Shown: piece by piece, positions 29,529-40,586 of the stretch
How positions within the stretch are numbered: the stretch's first letter is position 1
Layout of the letters: every line of letters begins with the position of its first letter
NCBI RefSeq assembly: GCF_902502825.2
Contig: NZ_LR723670.1
Coordinates: 3,716,501 to 3,780,500, forward strand
From: Pseudorhizobium flavum
GTDB taxonomy: Bacteria > Pseudomonadota > Alphaproteobacteria > Rhizobiales > Rhizobiaceae
Reading direction: 5' to 3'
Length of the DNA: 64,000 bases
Translations under genes and position numbers: made by a program
The notes under the pieces: generated by a model
What the model was told of the DNA's origin: nothing
The model's input: only the letters and a program-made list of their open reading frames with translations
The model's database searches: none

Positions 29529-32159
29529 ATGGCGAGTGAACGTTATAATCCGCGCGACGCCGAGCCGCGCTGGCAGAAGATCTGGAGCGAGGCCAAGGTC
29601 TTCGAGACCGACAACGCTGACCCGCGCGAGAAATATTACGTCCTCGAGATGTTCCCCTATCCCTCTGGCCGCATTCACATGGGCCACGTCCGCAACTATG
29701 CCATGGGCGATGTTGTGGCGCGCTACAAGCGGGCGAGGGGCTATAACGTCCTCCACCCGATGGGCTGGGATGCCTTCGGCATGCCGGCCGAGAACGCCGC
29801 GCGTGACAACAAGGTTCACCCCAAGGAGTGGACCTATCAGAACATCGCATCAATGAAGGCCCAGCTGAAGGCCATGGGCCTCTCGCTCGACTGGTCGCGG
29901 GAGTTCGCCACGTGCGACGTCGACTACTACCACCGGCAGCAGCATCTTTTCCTCGACATGATGGAAAAGGGGCTCGTCTATCGTAAGCTGTCCAAGGTTA
30001 ACTGGGATCCCGTCGACCACACCGTGCTTGCCAACGAACAGGTTATCGACGGACGCGGCTGGCGATCCGGCGCTCTGGTGGAGCAGCGTGAGCTGGTGCA
30101 GTGGTTCTTCAAGATCACCGACTTCAGCCAGGATCTGCTGGACGCCCTCGATACGCTCGATCAGTGGCCCGAGAAGGTCCGTCTGATGCAGAAGAACTGG
30201 ATCGGCCGGTCGGAGGGGATGACGATCCGTTGGGAGCTCGTGGCTGAAACCGCACCGGCGGGCCAGTCGGAGGTGACGGTTTATACGACCCGTCCCGACA
30301 CCCTCTTCGGCGCCTCCTTCCTGGCGATCGCGGCAGATCATCCGCTCGCAAGGGAAGCAGCAGCCGCGAATCCGGCTATCGAAGCCTTCGCCGACGAGTG
30401 CCGCAGGCAGGGTACTTCGCTGGCAGCGCTGGAAACCGCCGAAAAGAAGGGTATGGACACGGGCATCCGGGTCAGGCATCCGCTCGATCCAAGCTGGGAG
30501 CTACCGGTCTACATCGCCAACTTCGTGTTGATGGACTATGGTACCGGCGCGATCTTCGGCTGCCCGTCGGGCGACCAGCGCGACCTGGATTTTGCACGCA
30601 AGTACGATCTCCCCGTAGTGCCGGTCGTCATGCCGGCAGGCGACGACGCAGGGAGTTTCAAGATCGGTGACACCGCCTACGATGGCGATGGCGTGATGAT
30701 CAACTCGCGCTTCCTCGACGGCCTCTCAACGGAAGAAGCGTTCGAGACGGTCGTCAGACGGTTGTCGGAGACGATGCTTGGCAACAAGCCTCAGGGCGAG
30801 CGCAAGGTGAACTTCCGCCTGCGGGACTGGGGCATCTCGCGCCAGCGTTACTGGGGCTGCCCGATCCCCGTGATCCATTGCGAGGTGTGTGGTGTCGTCC
30901 CGGTGCCGAAGAAGGACCTGCCGGTCCGGCTTCCCGACGACGTAACCTTTGACCAGCCCGGCAATCCGCTGGACCGACATGCCACATGGCGCCACGTCGC
31001 CTGCCCGCAATGCGGCGGTGACGCCCGTCGTGAGACCGACACGATGGACACCTTCGTCGATTCCAGCTGGTACTTCACCCGCTTCACGGCACCTTGGCAG
31101 GATGAGCCGACGGATCCGAAGGCGGCTAACCATTGGCTGCCGGTGGACCAGTATATCGGCGGCATCGAGCACGCCATCCTGCATCTTCTCTACTCGCGGT
31201 TCTTTACCCGCGCGATGAAGGAAACAGGTCATGTCGAAGTAAAGGAGCCATTCAAGGGTCTTTTCACTCAGGGCATGGTCGTCCATGAGACCTACCGCCG
31301 CGGCAGCGGGCCGTCGGGGGAATGGGTTGCGCCCGCCGATATCCGTATCGAGGAAACCGACGGGAGGCGCCGGGCAACATTGCTCGCGACGGGCGAGGAA
31401 ATTGCGATCGGCTCGATCGAGAAGATGTCGAAGTCGAAGAAGAACGTGGTCGATCCGGACGACATCATCGCGTCCTACGGGGCCGACACCGCCCGCTTTT
31501 TCGTACTCTCCGATTCACCGCCGGACCGCGACGTCATCTGGTCGGAAGCCGGCGTGGAGGGCGCACACCGCTTTACTCAGCGTCTTTGGCGTCTGATCTC
31601 GGAAGCGGCCGACATTCTCAAGGGAGTGGCGCCAGCACCGGCTCGTGAAGGCGAGGCGCTGCCCGTTTCCCAGATCGCCCACAGGACGCTGAAGGCGGTC
31701 CAGGATGATTATGACAAGCTGTCCTTCAACAAGGCCGTCGCGCGTATCTACGAACTTGTGAACGCGCTCGCAGCACCCTTGGCGCGGGTCGCCGCTGGCG
31801 AAGGTGACGCTTTGTTCCGTGGCGCCGTTCGGGACGCCGCAGAGATTCTCGTTCAGATCGTCGCGCCAATGACACCACACTTGGCCGAGGAGTGCTGGGC
31901 AGTGCTGGGCAACGCCGGAATGCTGTCGCAGGCCGCATGGCCACGCTATGATGATTCACTGGTGGTCGAGAACGAGATCATGCTTCCGGTGCAGATCAAC
32001 GGCAAGAAGCGGGCAGAATTGACAATCGCTCGTGACGCAGAACAAGATGCCGTCCAGGCAGCGGTTCTGCAACTGGATGCGGTGCGCTCCGCCCTGGATG
32101 GCCGGCAGCCGAAGAAGATCATCGTCGTTCCACAAAGGATCGTGAACATTGTCGTCTGA
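29529..32159 (+). CDS. leuS: Leucyl-tRNA synthetase
   Basis: An 876-residue class I synthetase. The HIGH motif is seen as HMGH near residue 49 in [17 protein letters not shown]; the CP1 editing domain is at about 220-410 with [11 protein letters not shown] near 256; [23 protein letters not shown] is near 534-556; and KMSKSKKN is at about 632. It charges tRNA-Leu. The ATG at 29529 is preceded by only a weak ribosome site; no better start gives the family N-terminus. Its end overlaps the TTG start of lptE by 11 bases, so leuS, lptE and holA form one transcript. Confidence 0.98.
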   Translation: MASERYNPRDAEPRWQKIWSEAKVFETDNADPREKYYVLEMFPYPSGRIHMGHVRNYAMGDVVARYKRARGYNVLHPMGWDAFGMPAENAARDNKVHPKEWTYQNIASMKAQLKAMGLSLDWSREFATCDVDYYHRQQHLFLDMMEKGLVYRKLSKVNWDPVDHTVLANEQVIDGRGWRSGALVEQRELVQWFFKITDFSQDLLDALDTLDQWPEKVRLMQKNWIGRSEGMTIRWELVAETAPAGQSEVTVYTTRPDTLFGASFLAIAADHPLAREAAAANPAIEAFADECRRQGTSLAALETAEKKGMDTGIRVRHPLDPSWELPVYIANFVLMDYGTGAIFGCPSGDQRDLDFARKYDLPVVPVVMPAGDDAGSFKIGDTAYDGDGVMINSRFLDGLSTEEAFETVVRRLSETMLGNKPQGERKVNFRLRDWGISRQRYWGCPIPVIHCEVCGVVPVPKKDLPVRLPDDVTFDQPGNPLDRHATWRHVACPQCGGDARRETDTMDTFVDSSWYFTRFTAPWQDEPTDPKAANHWLPVDQYIGGIEHAILHLLYSRFFTRAMKETGHVEVKEPFKGLFTQGMVVHETYRRGSGPSGEWVAPADIRIEETDGRRRATLLATGEEIAIGSIEKMSKSKKNVVDPDDIIASYGADTARFFVLSDSPPDRDVIWSEAGVEGAHRFTQRLWRLISEAADILKGVAPAPAREGEALPVSQIAHRTLKAVQDDYDKLSFNKAVARIYELVNALAAPLARVAAGEGDALFRGAVRDAAEILVQIVAPMTPHLAEECWAVLGNAGMLSQAAWPRYDDSLVVENEIMLPVQINGKKRAELTIARDAEQDAVQAAVLQLDAVRSALDGRQPKKIIVVPQRIVNIVV

Positions 32160-32700
32160 CATCCTACGCACCCTTCGCCGGATCGGCACCGTCGTTTCGG
32201 GCATCATCCTCGTAGCCGGGTTGACCGCCTGTCAGGTGCGTCCACTCTATGGTGAAGCGTCCGGCAGCGGCGCCGCACTTGCGGGTGTCGGCTTCTCCGA
32301 TGCTGGAACGCGGGTAGGGCAGGTTGTTCGAAACCATCTCATCTTCCTCACATCTGGAGGCAGTGGGGAAGCAGCGAATCCCTCGTATCAGGTAGAGCTG
32401 AGTGTTTCGTCTAGCTACAGTGATATCCTGGACGATGAAGACGCTGGACAGCTTCAGCCAGGGCGTGTCATCGTGGCAGGATCCTACACCTTGTCCCGCG
32501 TTTCTGATGGAGAGATCCTCAAGAGAGGCAGCAGGACGGCCACTGCGCTGCTGGACGTCTCGCGCCAAGAGTTTGCTGAGCTCCGTTCAGTTCGGGATGC
32601 GGAAAACCGGGCAGCACGAGAGGTGGCCGAGTTCATCCGCGCCGATCTCGCCATTGCCTTGGCAAACCAGCCGCCACCGCAGGTGACATGGCAGAAATAA
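32149..32700 (+). CDS. lptE: LPS-assembly lipoprotein LptE
   Basis: A 183-residue protein with a lipoprotein signal peptide: hydrophobic core [15 protein letters not shown] with the lipid-modified cysteine near residue 28, followed by QVRPLYG, the usual LptE start. The rest matches the LptE fold only loosely. In the outer membrane LptE plugs the LptD barrel and helps to insert LPS. The start is TTG at 32149, inside leuS; this low-efficiency codon and the 11-base overlap suggest translational coupling. Its stop lies 13 bases inside holA. The leuS-lptE-holA order is common in proteobacteria and supports the call. Confidence 0.88.
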   Translation: MSSDILRTLRRIGTVVSGIILVAGLTACQVRPLYGEASGSGAALAGVGFSDAGTRVGQVVRNHLIFLTSGGSGEAANPSYQVELSVSSSYSDILDDEDAGQLQPGRVIVAGSYTLSRVSDGEILKRGSRTATALLDVSRQEFAELRSVRDAENRAAREVAEFIRADLAIALANQPPPQVTWQK

Positions 32701-33728
32701 AGTCACACGAGTTCGATCGTTTCGCCGAAAAGGCGCATGAATTTTATCGCGTGTTCGTCATCTACGGCCCCGATCGCGGCCTTGTATCCGAGCGTGCTGC
32801 GCTGCTTGCCCGCAAGACTGGAATCGCTCACGACGATCCCTTTGCGACGCTAAAGCTCGACGTTTCAGACCTGCAAAGCGATCCGGGCCGCCTGCTCGAC
32901 GAAGTGAACTCCCTTGGTCTCTTCGGCGACAAGAAGCTTGTCTGGCTTCGAAATGCCGCCAACGAGAAGGCGGTGGTCGATGCTCTCGCTGTTCTTGCCC
33001 AGGGGAGTCCCCCCGCCAATACCCTGATTATCGAGGCAGGCGACCTCAAGAAGGGCAGCGGCTTGCGGAAGATTGCAGAGCCTGCAAAGACGATCGCGAT
33101 AACACCTTGCTACCCCGACGACGTCAAGGCGCTGAACGCCCTCATCGATACTTTGCTGGCGGAGGATGGCCTGTCGATCTCGCCTGCAGCACGGCATCAG
33201 CTGCTCGATTTGCTGGGCGGCGACCGCGTAGCGTCGCGCAACGAGATCCGGAAACTTGCGCTCTACTGCCGGGGAAGGGGCATGGTCGAGGAGGAAGACG
33301 TGACTGCGATTATCGGTGACGCGAGTGGCGTATCACCGGATGAGGCGGTCGACGCCGTCCTTGCAGGTGATCCGGCAGCGCTCCGCCATGCGCTGCAGAA
33401 GATCGAAACCTCGCGAACACCGGTGTTTCTCGTCCTGCAATCCTGTCTGAAGCAGTTCCAGATGATGGAACTCATGCGCACCGAAATGGACGACAAGAAA
33501 GTCCAGGCATCTCAGGTCATGATGACGCTCGGGCGGCACATCCACTTCAAGCGCAAGCCGCTGATCGAAAGGGCGCTTGGACGCTGGCGCACGGAAGCGC
33601 TGTCTCGAGAGGGACATCGCCTCCAGTCTGCGATCCTGCAATCCCGCCAGAGGCAAAGCTTGGAGCAGAGCATCGCGTTTCAAACGCTGATGGCGATTGC
33701 GCTACAGTCTGCTCGCCAGCAGAGATAA
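32688..33728 (+). CDS. holA: DNA polymerase III subunit delta
   Basis: A 346-residue clamp-loader subunit. It has YGPDRGLVSERAALLARK near residue 24-41 (a degenerate P-loop region), LDEVNSLGLFGDKKLVWLRN near 69-88, and the HolA lid/collar parts GGDRVASRNEIRKLALYC near 180-197 and the C-terminal helical domain. Delta opens the beta clamp for loading at primer ends. It overlaps lptE by 13 bases. Its TAA is directly followed, without a single spacer base, by the stop of parB on the other strand. Confidence 0.95.
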   Translation: MAEIKSHEFDRFAEKAHEFYRVFVIYGPDRGLVSERAALLARKTGIAHDDPFATLKLDVSDLQSDPGRLLDEVNSLGLFGDKKLVWLRNAANEKAVVDALAVLAQGSPPANTLIIEAGDLKKGSGLRKIAEPAKTIAITPCYPDDVKALNALIDTLLAEDGLSISPAARHQLLDLLGGDRVASRNEIRKLALYCRGRGMVEEEDVTAIIGDASGVSPDEAVDAVLAGDPAALRHALQKIETSRTPVFLVLQSCLKQFQMMELMRTEMDDKKVQASQVMMTLGRHIHFKRKPLIERALGRWRTEALSREGHRLQSAILQSRQRQSLEQSIAFQTLMAIALQSARQQR

Positions 33729-34604
33729 TCAGCGCCGCTCCAGGAGCCGGCAGATCTCTTCCAGTTGATCGAGCGTCCGATAATTGATGCGGATCTGGCC
33801 AGGCCCACCCTTGTGGTTAATCCTGACCTCCAGGCCAAGCGAGTCCGATAACGTCCGCTCCAGTGCGAGGGTATCAGAATCCTTTTTCTCTACCTTGGAT
33901 TGATTGGGCTCAGACTGTGCCTTGATGTCATTCTGGGCTAGCCGCTCCGCATCCCGAACCGACATTCCCTTGGCTACGATGGTACGAGCTAGGGAAACCG
34001 GATTGGACGTCGTGACAAGGGCCCTGGCATGGCCGGCAGACAATTCGCCGGAGGCGAGCATGTCACGAACAGGCTCCGGGAGCTTCAGGAGCCTTAGGCT
34101 GTTGGCCACATGGCTGCGGCTTTTGCCGATGATCCCGCCGAGGTCATTCTGAGTATACCCATATTCTGCGATCAGCTGATCGTAACCCAACGCCTCTTCG
34201 AGGGGATTGAGGTCGGCACGCTGTACGTTCTCAACGATCGCGATCTCCAAAGCCGTCCGGTCATCGACGTCCCTGACAATGACGGGAATCTCGTGAAGCC
34301 CGGCGAGCTGTGCAGCGCGCCAACGCCGCTCTCCAGCGATAATCTCGTACCGGTCGCCGACCGGCCGGACGACCACGGGCTGAACGATTCCATGCTGGCT
34401 GATCGAACTGGCGAGATCCTGGAGCTCCGCCTCATCGAACTGCCGCCGCGGATTTCGCGGATTTCGGCTGACATACTCTATCGGGACCATCCGGTCGGCA
34501 CTGATCTCCTTTGGTGCGGCGTCAACGGGCAGGGGCTGATCCATCTGCCCAATCAATGCGGCAAGTCCCCGACCAAGGCGGCGCTTCGAAAGATCATCAC
34601 TCAT
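33729..34604 (-). CDS. parB: Chromosome partitioning protein ParB (parS-binding CTPase)
   Basis: A 291-residue ParB. It begins with the conserved RRLGRGLAALIG (which stimulates ParA), has the N-terminal CTPase/nuclease-like domain with IEYVSRNPRNPRRQFDE near residue 42-58 and IIAGERRWRAAQLAG near 88-102, the central HTH (YTQNDLGGIIGKSRSHVANSLRLL near 151-174) and a C-terminal dimer domain. It loads at parS sites and spreads along DNA with CTP. Six parS-like sites are in this window between 36.0 and 56.6 kb. It is 14 bases downstream of parA. Confidence 0.98.
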   Translation of the reverse strand: MSDDLSKRRLGRGLAALIGQMDQPLPVDAAPKEISADRMVPIEYVSRNPRNPRRQFDEAELQDLASSISQHGIVQPVVVRPVGDRYEIIAGERRWRAAQLAGLHEIPVIVRDVDDRTALEIAIVENVQRADLNPLEEALGYDQLIAEYGYTQNDLGGIIGKSRSHVANSLRLLKLPEPVRDMLASGELSAGHARALVTTSNPVSLARTIVAKGMSVRDAERLAQNDIKAQSEPNQSKVEKKDSDTLALERTLSDSLGLEVRINHKGGPGQIRINYRTLDQLEEICRLLERR

Positions 34605-34618
34605 ACTTCGTCCTTCCG

Positions 34619-35404
34619 TTAGGCCGCTTTTCGCCGACGTTCACGCTGGATCACTTCCGACGCCAGCTGCAGATAGGCCTGGCTGCCGGCGCATTTTAGA
34701 TCATATAGGATCGCAGGTTTTCCGTAGCTGGGAGCTTCGGAAACACGGACATTGCGCGGGATCAGCGTATGGTAGACCTTGTCCCCGAGATAGGTGCGGA
34801 CATCGTTCACCACCTGCTGCGCCAGATTGTTCCGTGAGTCGAACATGGTGAGCACGATGCCCTGGATGTCGAGGGTGGGATTAACCGTTTGGCGAACCTG
34901 GTTCACCGTCTCGAGTAGCTGGCTCAAACCCTCCAGTGCAAAGAACTCGCACTGCAGCGGAACGAGAACGGATTGCGCTGCGGCCATGGCATTCATGGTC
35001 AGCAGGTTGAACGACGGCGGGCAATCGACGATGATATATGTATAAGGCATCGCGGCCGAGAGCGATCGCTTGAGCCTGAACACCCGATCAGCTTCTTGCG
35101 ATATCTCCATCTCAAGCCCGAGGAGATCCATGGTCGAGGGGACGATAGAAAGGTTGGGCACAGCAGTCGGCAGGACCGTCTGTTCGACGGAATGAGTACC
35201 CATCAGAAGGTCGTAGGATGACAATTCCCGATCTCTTCGATCGATTCCAAGGCCGGTACTGGCATTTCCCTGTGGGTCTAGGTCGATGATCAGCACGGTT
35301 TCGCCAATGGCTGCAAGCGCCGTGGCGAGATTGATGGCAGTCGTGGTCTTGCCCACCCCACCCTTTTGGTTGGCGATTGTGATGATACGATTGCCGTTAG
35401 TCAT
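34619..35404 (-). CDS. parA: Chromosome partitioning ATPase ParA
   Basis: A 261-residue deviant Walker ATPase: [21 protein letters not shown] at residues 10-30, LIIDLDPQGNASTGLG near 40-55, and YIIVDCPPSFNLLTMNA near 126-142. It lacks the N-terminal DNA-binding extension of plasmid RepA/ParA proteins, as expected for a chromosomal ParA (Soj). It binds DNA non-specifically in the ATP form and moves ParB-parS complexes. It is preceded by rsmG (21-base gap) and followed by parB, so the par genes are expressed from the mnm/rsm operon. Confidence 0.98.
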   Translation of the reverse strand: MTNGNRIITIANQKGGVGKTTTAINLATALAAIGETVLIIDLDPQGNASTGLGIDRRDRELSSYDLLMGTHSVEQTVLPTAVPNLSIVPSTMDLLGLEMEISQEADRVFRLKRSLSAAMPYTYIIVDCPPSFNLLTMNAMAAAQSVLVPLQCEFFALEGLSQLLETVNQVRQTVNPTLDIQGIVLTMFDSRNNLAQQVVNDVRTYLGDKVYHTLIPRNVRVSEAPSYGKPAILYDLKCAGSQAYLQLASEVIQRERRRKAA

Positions 35405-35425
35405 GCCGCACCTGACGAGGCTAGA

Positions 35426-36040
35426 TCAAACCTTTGGCCGGAGTCCGCTGATCTCGAGGATCACCGAGTCGTTCTCGACGGCACTGGGATGTATTATCAG
35501 ATCAAAGTCCCAGTCGCTACGCGCTTTCTCTACCTCGCGCTGGTAATCCCGGCCTTTATGGAAAAGGGCACGGCAAGATTTGTCGATCATCCAGGAGGAG
35601 GAGTAGCGAAGCAGTAGGTTGAGCTCCGCCAGTGCGCGGGCGGATATCATGTCGCAGTCGAGAATCTCTTTCTGAGCCTCTTCGATCCGGACGGGATGGA
35701 CAGAGCCCCGTGCCTCGCACTCCATGAGGGCCACCCGTAGGAACGCTGCCTTCTTCTGATTGCTTTCCACGAGATGCACGAAGCCCTCATTTCGCTCAGC
35801 AAGCATAATGGCCGTCACGATGCCAGGGAATCCACCGCCCGAGCCGAGATCAATCCATACGGCTGGCTGCGGATTGATCTGAAATATCTGGGCACTGTCC
35901 GCGATGTGACGGCTCCAGAGTTCTTCCAGAGTCGATGGCGCAACGAGGTTGATGCGCCTCGCCCACTTTTGGAAAAGCTCCGCGAAATGCTCTAGCCGCT
36001 GATGCGTTTCACGTGAAACAGGCCTGCCGTTGAGCAACAT
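35426..36040 (-). CDS. rsmG: 16S rRNA (guanine-N7)-methyltransferase RsmG (GidB)
   Basis: A 204-residue SAM-dependent methyltransferase. The SAM site is [19 protein letters not shown] near residue 66-84, followed by [14 protein letters not shown] near 92-105. It methylates G527 of 16S rRNA. Its ATG overlaps the TAA of mnmG by one base (TAATG), so translation is coupled. Residues 7-12 (Pro-Val-Ser-Arg-Glu-Thr) are encoded by a near-perfect parS site, so the N-terminus is constrained by ParB binding as well as by coding. Confidence 0.97.
   Translation of the reverse strand: MLLNGRPVSRETHQRLEHFAELFQKWARRINLVAPSTLEELWSRHIADSAQIFQINPQPAVWIDLGSGGGFPGIVTAIMLAERNEGFVHLVESNQKKAAFLRVALMECEARGSVHPVRIEEAQKEILDCDMISARALAELNLLLRYSSSWMIDKSCRALFHKGRDYQREVEKARSDWDFDLIIHPSAVENDSVILEISGLRPKV
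36005..36020. promoter_or_regulatory. parS site in rsmG
   Basis: CGTTTCACGTGAAACA differs from the consensus TGTTTCACGTGAAACA only in the first base; the central 14 bases (36006-36019) are a perfect palindrome. It is the only fully symmetric core among the six sites. It lies inside the first codons of rsmG. Confidence 0.9.
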
Positions 36041-37908
36041 TATGATACTCGGCCCTCTTTCCCCTGCCTACGAAGATTGGCAAGCAGAAGGGCGGACGCG
36101 GCTGGAGTCATACCCTCAATTCGGGAAGCTTGCGCTAGATTGTCCGGTCTCTGGTTGGAAAGCTTTGTCTTCAACTCATTGGAGAGACCGGACAATACTT
36201 GGTAGTCAAAGTCTGGTGGTATGGACACCGCTTCGTCACGTCGAAGAGCCAGGATGTCGCTCTCCTGCCGGTCAAGATAGACCGCATAACCGGCTTCGAT
36301 CTTGAGAGCAGCCGCAGTGCGTTCCGACATCGCGTGCAGTTCCGGCCAGATCGCGCGGATCCTGTCGGGATCGATATTAGGATACGCAAGAAGGTCCATG
36401 GCCGTGCGGCGTTGTCCATCCCGGTTAAGGTTTATACCGAATCGTTCCGCTTCGTTTGGCGTCAGCGAAACACCTGTCAGCTGGCTCCGCCAATCCGCAA
36501 GATCCTTCCGGTACCTCTCAAATCGGTCCTTTCTTGCTGTCGACACCAGGCCGAGCTCGACACCCACCGGCGTAAGCCGCTCATCAGCATTATCGGCTCG
36601 CAGCGAAAGCCGGTATTCGGCGCGCGAGGTGAACATCCGATAGGGCTCGGTGACCCCTCGGCTGGTCAGATCGTCGATCATGACGCCGATATAGGAGCTG
36701 GAACGGCTGAAGGTATGCGTATCTTGGTTGCCTGCAAGACGAGCGGCATTGAGCCCCGCCACAAGCCCCTGCGCCGCAGCTTCCTCATATCCTGTGGTTC
36801 CATTGATCTGCCCGGCAAGGAAAAGCCCGGGCATCTTCCGGAGTTGCAGAGATGAAGAGAGCTCTCGAGGATCGACGTGGTCGTACTCGATGGCGTAGCC
36901 GGGCTGCAGGATCCGAGTGTGTTCGAGTCCCGGTATGCTATGGATAAATGCTTCCTGCACGTCGGCCGGCAGGGAAGTGGAAATGCCGTTGGGATAAACG
37001 ATATGGTCGTCAAGTCCCTCTGGCTCCAGGAAAATCTGATGACCGTCCCGCTCGCCGAAGCGAACGATCTTGTCTTCAATTGACGGGCAGTAACGCGGTC
37101 CCACACCCTCGATCTGCCCGGAATACATAGCCGACCGGTGTATATTTTCTTCTATGATCCGATGGGTGGCGCTGGTCGTTCGGGTGATACCGCAGGCAAT
37201 CTGCGGCGTCACTATCGCTTCCGTGAGGAACGAGAAGGGGACAGGATCCTCATCTGCCTCCTGGCGCCCGATACCGTCCCAGTCGATTGTGGTTCCATCG
37301 AGCCGGGCGGGCGTGCCGGTCTTAAGCCGACCAAGGCGTAAACCGAGTCGTTCGAGGGTTGCCGATAGCCCGACTGACGGTCCTTCCCCCATTCGCCCCG
37401 CCGGAACGCGTTCAGATCCGATATGAATGAGGCCGCGCAGGAAGGTGCCGGTTGTCAGAACGGTCGCCGCACATGCGTATCGTTGACCATCCGAGAGGAT
37501 CACGCCCGCAACTTTCCCTTCCGTGACGTCCAGGTTAAAAACATCGCCCTCGACCACATCAAGATTGACATGATCGAAAATCTCGCGTTGCATTGCTTCA
37601 CGATATAGCTTCCGATCAGCCTGTGTACGCGGTCCACGAACAGCGGGGCCCTTGCGCCGATTCAGCATGCGAAACTGGATACCGGCTGCGTCTGCGACGC
37701 GACCCATCAGGCCATCCAGCGCATCCACTTCCCGAACCAGATGGCCTTTGCCGAGGCCGCCAATAGCGGGATTACAAGACATCACGCCGATCGTATCTCG
37801 GCGATGGGTCACAAGCGCTGTCCGCGCTCCCATCCGTGCTGCGGCGCTGGCCGCCTCGCAACCGGCGTGGCCCCCGCCAATTACAATCACGTCATATCGC
37901 TTGTTCAT
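36040..37908 (-). CDS. mnmG: tRNA uridine-5-carboxymethylaminomethyl modification enzyme MnmG (GidA)
   Basis: A 622-residue FAD protein. It has the FAD motif [21 protein letters not shown] at residues 8-28, [23 protein letters not shown] near 46-68, a second FAD motif [22 protein letters not shown] near 362-383, and the helical C-terminal MnmE-binding domain. With MnmE it modifies U34 of several tRNAs. A parS-like site lies in the short gap between mnmE and mnmG. Its stop overlaps the rsmG start. Confidence 0.98.
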   Translation of the reverse strand: MNKRYDVIVIGGGHAGCEAASAAARMGARTALVTHRRDTIGVMSCNPAIGGLGKGHLVREVDALDGLMGRVADAAGIQFRMLNRRKGPAVRGPRTQADRKLYREAMQREIFDHVNLDVVEGDVFNLDVTEGKVAGVILSDGQRYACAATVLTTGTFLRGLIHIGSERVPAGRMGEGPSVGLSATLERLGLRLGRLKTGTPARLDGTTIDWDGIGRQEADEDPVPFSFLTEAIVTPQIACGITRTTSATHRIIEENIHRSAMYSGQIEGVGPRYCPSIEDKIVRFGERDGHQIFLEPEGLDDHIVYPNGISTSLPADVQEAFIHSIPGLEHTRILQPGYAIEYDHVDPRELSSSLQLRKMPGLFLAGQINGTTGYEEAAAQGLVAGLNAARLAGNQDTHTFSRSSSYIGVMIDDLTSRGVTEPYRMFTSRAEYRLSLRADNADERLTPVGVELGLVSTARKDRFERYRKDLADWRSQLTGVSLTPNEAERFGINLNRDGQRRTAMDLLAYPNIDPDRIRAIWPELHAMSERTAAALKIEAGYAVYLDRQESDILALRRDEAVSIPPDFDYQVLSGLSNELKTKLSNQRPDNLAQASRIEGMTPAASALLLANLRRQGKEGRVS

Positions 37909-37925
37909 GGTCCACCTGCGGTGAG

Positions 37926-37941
37926 TGTTTCACGTGAATCA
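37926..37941. promoter_or_regulatory. parS site between mnmE and mnmG
   Basis: TGTTTCACGTGAATCA matches 15 of 16 consensus bases; the single change (A to T at base 14) breaks one arm of the palindrome. It sits 18 bases upstream of the mnmG start in the 35-base gap. Confidence 0.88.
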
Positions 37942-37943
37942 CG

Positions 37944-39245
37944 TTACTTGCCGATACAAAACTGTGAAAATATGACGTCGAGTAGCTGCTCCACGTCCAC
38001 CTGGCCCGTAATCCGCCCCAAAGCGGTCGCTGCTCGCCGCAGATGCTCTGCTCGCAGCTCCAGCTCAGTTTCCTTTAGCGCTGATCGGAGATGAAGGGAA
38101 GTATCTCGCAGCAACGCTATCTGTCGACCGCACATCGGTGCAACCGAGCCGTCCCAAGCGGACTGAATCCGGCTAATTATAGCTTTACGAAGTAATCCGA
38201 CTCCTTCACCCGTCACGGTTGACAGGCATATGTCATAGCTAGGCGCGCGCCGGTGAATGTCGAGCTTTGTCCCGACACGGAGCGCATGCGGCGACAGAGG
38301 AGCCTGCAAAGATTCCCAACCGATTTCCTCAAGGTACAGAACCAGATCAGCCGTGTCGATCAACTGCCGCGCTCGGCGGATGCCCTCTTGCTCGATTACG
38401 TCCGAGGATTCGCGGATACCGGCCGTATCAAACACGCGCACCAGATATCCCTCGAGATCAAGATCAATGTGCAACACATCGCGGGTGGTTCCCGCCAAAC
38501 CGGTGACGATCGCCACGTCTCGCTGCGCCAGGTAGTTCAGCAGGCTCGATTTTCCCGAGTTCGGCGGCCCGACGATCGCGACCTTGAAACCATTGCGAAC
38601 AATCTCCCCGCCTTTTGCCGATTCCAGATGCTTCTCCAATTCAGTGTGAACTGCGGCGATGTCCGCCGTGACGCGTTCTCCAACGGAACCGGGTACGTCG
38701 TCTTCGTCGGCGAAATCGAGTTCTGCTTCGATCATTGCCCGTGCATGGGTCAGCCTGAGGGTCCAGTCCTCATACAGATGAGACTGCCGACCGAAGCTCT
38801 GTTCCACCGCGAGGCGACGTTGCATCTCGGTCTCTGCCGCGATTAGTTCCGCCAGGCCTTCCGCCTCTACCAGGTCTAGACGCCCGTTCTCGAAGGCCCG
38901 TCGCGAAAACTCACCCGCTTCCGCCAACCTCAAGCCGGGTAACGCCGCAAGTTGCGAGCATACAGCGTTTACCACAGCTCTGCTTCCATGCAGTTGGAGT
39001 TCGACGACGTCCTCGCCGGTGAAGGAATGCGGTGCTGGAAAGGTCAAGACAAGCGCTTCGTCGATCAGTTGCTCTTCCCGGTCCAGTATCTTTCGAAGTG
39101 CCGCCTTGCGTGGGGGAGGTTGTGTCCCTCTCGTCAACTGCATCAATGCGGGGAACGCCGCCGGGCCGCTGATACGCAGGACAGCGACGCCGGCTGGCAA
39201 GCTACCGCTGGAAAGCGCGAAGATCGTATCTGTCGTGACACTCAT
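37944..39245 (-). CDS. mnmE: tRNA modification GTPase MnmE (TrmE)
   Basis: A 433-residue GTPase. The N-terminal folate-binding domain (DTIFALSSG at residue 6, FTGEDVVELQLHGS near 75-88) is followed by helices and the inserted G domain: P-loop GPPNSGKS at 226-233, TGLAGTTRD near 250 and DTAGIRES near 268. It ends with the conserved catalytic tail CIGK. With MnmG it makes cmnm5U34 in tRNA. It lies downstream of rho and upstream of mnmG in one transcript direction, with a stem-loop after rho. Confidence 0.97.
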   Translation of the reverse strand: MSVTTDTIFALSSGSLPAGVAVLRISGPAAFPALMQLTRGTQPPPRKAALRKILDREEQLIDEALVLTFPAPHSFTGEDVVELQLHGSRAVVNAVCSQLAALPGLRLAEAGEFSRRAFENGRLDLVEAEGLAELIAAETEMQRRLAVEQSFGRQSHLYEDWTLRLTHARAMIEAELDFADEDDVPGSVGERVTADIAAVHTELEKHLESAKGGEIVRNGFKVAIVGPPNSGKSSLLNYLAQRDVAIVTGLAGTTRDVLHIDLDLEGYLVRVFDTAGIRESSDVIEQEGIRRARQLIDTADLVLYLEEIGWESLQAPLSPHALRVGTKLDIHRRAPSYDICLSTVTGEGVGLLRKAIISRIQSAWDGSVAPMCGRQIALLRDTSLHLRSALKETELELRAEHLRRAATALGRITGQVDVEQLLDVIFSQFCIGK

Positions 39246-39269
39246 CCTGGCTGCCTCGACCGGAAAGCC

Positions 39270-39296
39270 AAAAGCGCCCGGCCGGGCCGAGCGCTT
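39270..39296 (-). terminator. Terminator after rho
   Basis: On the minus strand AAGCGC (39296-39291) pairs with GCGCTT (39277-39272) around a GC-rich inner stem, followed by a short T-run. It lies between the rho stop and the mnmE start and could be a partial terminator or a rho autoregulation point. Confidence 0.55.
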
Positions 39297-39320
39297 CGTA
39301 AGCGTGAATCCGGCTAAAGA

Positions 39321-40586
39321 TTAGGTGTTCATCGAGTCGAAGAAATCGCCGTTGTTCTTCGTCTGCTTCAGCTTGTCGATAAGGAACTCGATCGCATCGG
39401 TGGTCCCCATGGGCGCAAGGATGCGGCGAAGCACGAAGATCTTCTGCAGGTCCTGGCGCGGCACGAGGAGGTCTTCCTTGCGTGTACCGGACTTGAGAAT
39501 GTCCATGGCAGGGAAGATGCGCTTGTCGGCAACCTTGCGGTCCAGGACGATTTCGGAGTTGCCGGTTCCCTTGAACTCTTCGAAGATGACTTCGTCCATA
39601 CGGCTGCCGGTGTCGATCAGCGCCGTCGCGATGATCGTCAGCGATCCACCTTCCTCAATGTTACGGGCGGCACCGAAGAAACGCTTCGGGCGCTGCAGCG
39701 CGTTGGCGTCGACACCACCGGTCAGCACCTTGCCGGATGACGGTACAACGGTGTTGTAGGCCCGGCCGAGACGGGTGATTGAATCCAGCAGGATGACGAC
39801 GTCGCGTCCGTGTTCCACAAGGCGCTTTGCCTTCTCGATTACCATTTCGGCAACCTGGACGTGGCGCACGGCCGGCTCATCGAAGGTGGAGGAGACAACC
39901 TCGCCCCGGACCGATCTCTGCATGTCCGTCACTTCTTCCGGACGCTCGTCGATGAGGAGGACGATCAGATAGCATTCCGGATGGTTGGCGGTGATGGAAT
40001 GCGCAATGTTCTGCAACAGCACCGTCTTGCCCGTTCGTGGCGGGGCAACGATCAGGCCGCGCTGACCCTTGCCGAGCGGGGCTACGAGATCGATCACACG
40101 CGCCGACAGATCCTTTGATGTCGGGACATCGAGTTCCATCTTGAACCGCTCATTGGGATAGAGCGGTGTCAGGTTGTCGAAGTGGACCTTGTGACGGATC
40201 TTCTCCGGATCGTCGAAATTGATCGTGTTGACCTTCAGAAGCGCGAAATATCGCTCGCCCTCCTTCGGACCGCGGATCGGCCCTTCGACAGTATCGCCCG
40301 TCTTCAGCGAAAACCGGCGGATCTGGGAGGGTGAAATGTAGATGTCATCCGGGCCAGGAAGGTAGTTGGCGTTCGCGGAGCGAAGGAAGCCGAAGCCATC
40401 CTGCAGGACTTCCACCACGCCTTCGCCGATGATTTCCACATCCTGGCTGGCCAGAACCTTCAGGATCGCGAACATCAGCTCCTGCTTGCGCATCGTGCTG
40501 GCGTTCTCGACCTCGAGCGATTCGGCAAAGGTCAGCAGGTCGGTGGGCGACTTGCTCTTGAGTTCTTGAAGCTTCATTTCAGCCAT
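39321..40586 (-). CDS. rho: Transcription termination factor Rho
   Basis: A 421-residue hexameric helicase. The N-terminal domain has [34 protein letters not shown]; the cold-shock-like RNA-binding domain is at about 55-125 ([29 protein letters not shown]); the ATPase core has the Walker A motif [15 protein letters not shown] near 179-193, [14 protein letters not shown] near 212-225 and the Q- and R-loops beyond. No unusual insertion is present. It is downstream of hemE-hemJ, which places rho in the same block as heme genes, as in other rhizobia. Confidence 0.98.
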   Translation of the reverse strand: MAEMKLQELKSKSPTDLLTFAESLEVENASTMRKQELMFAILKVLASQDVEIIGEGVVEVLQDGFGFLRSANANYLPGPDDIYISPSQIRRFSLKTGDTVEGPIRGPKEGERYFALLKVNTINFDDPEKIRHKVHFDNLTPLYPNERFKMELDVPTSKDLSARVIDLVAPLGKGQRGLIVAPPRTGKTVLLQNIAHSITANHPECYLIVLLIDERPEEVTDMQRSVRGEVVSSTFDEPAVRHVQVAEMVIEKAKRLVEHGRDVVILLDSITRLGRAYNTVVPSSGKVLTGGVDANALQRPKRFFGAARNIEEGGSLTIIATALIDTGSRMDEVIFEEFKGTGNSEIVLDRKVADKRIFPAMDILKSGTRKEDLLVPRQDLQKIFVLRRILAPMGTTDAIEFLIDKLKQTKNNGDFFDSMNT

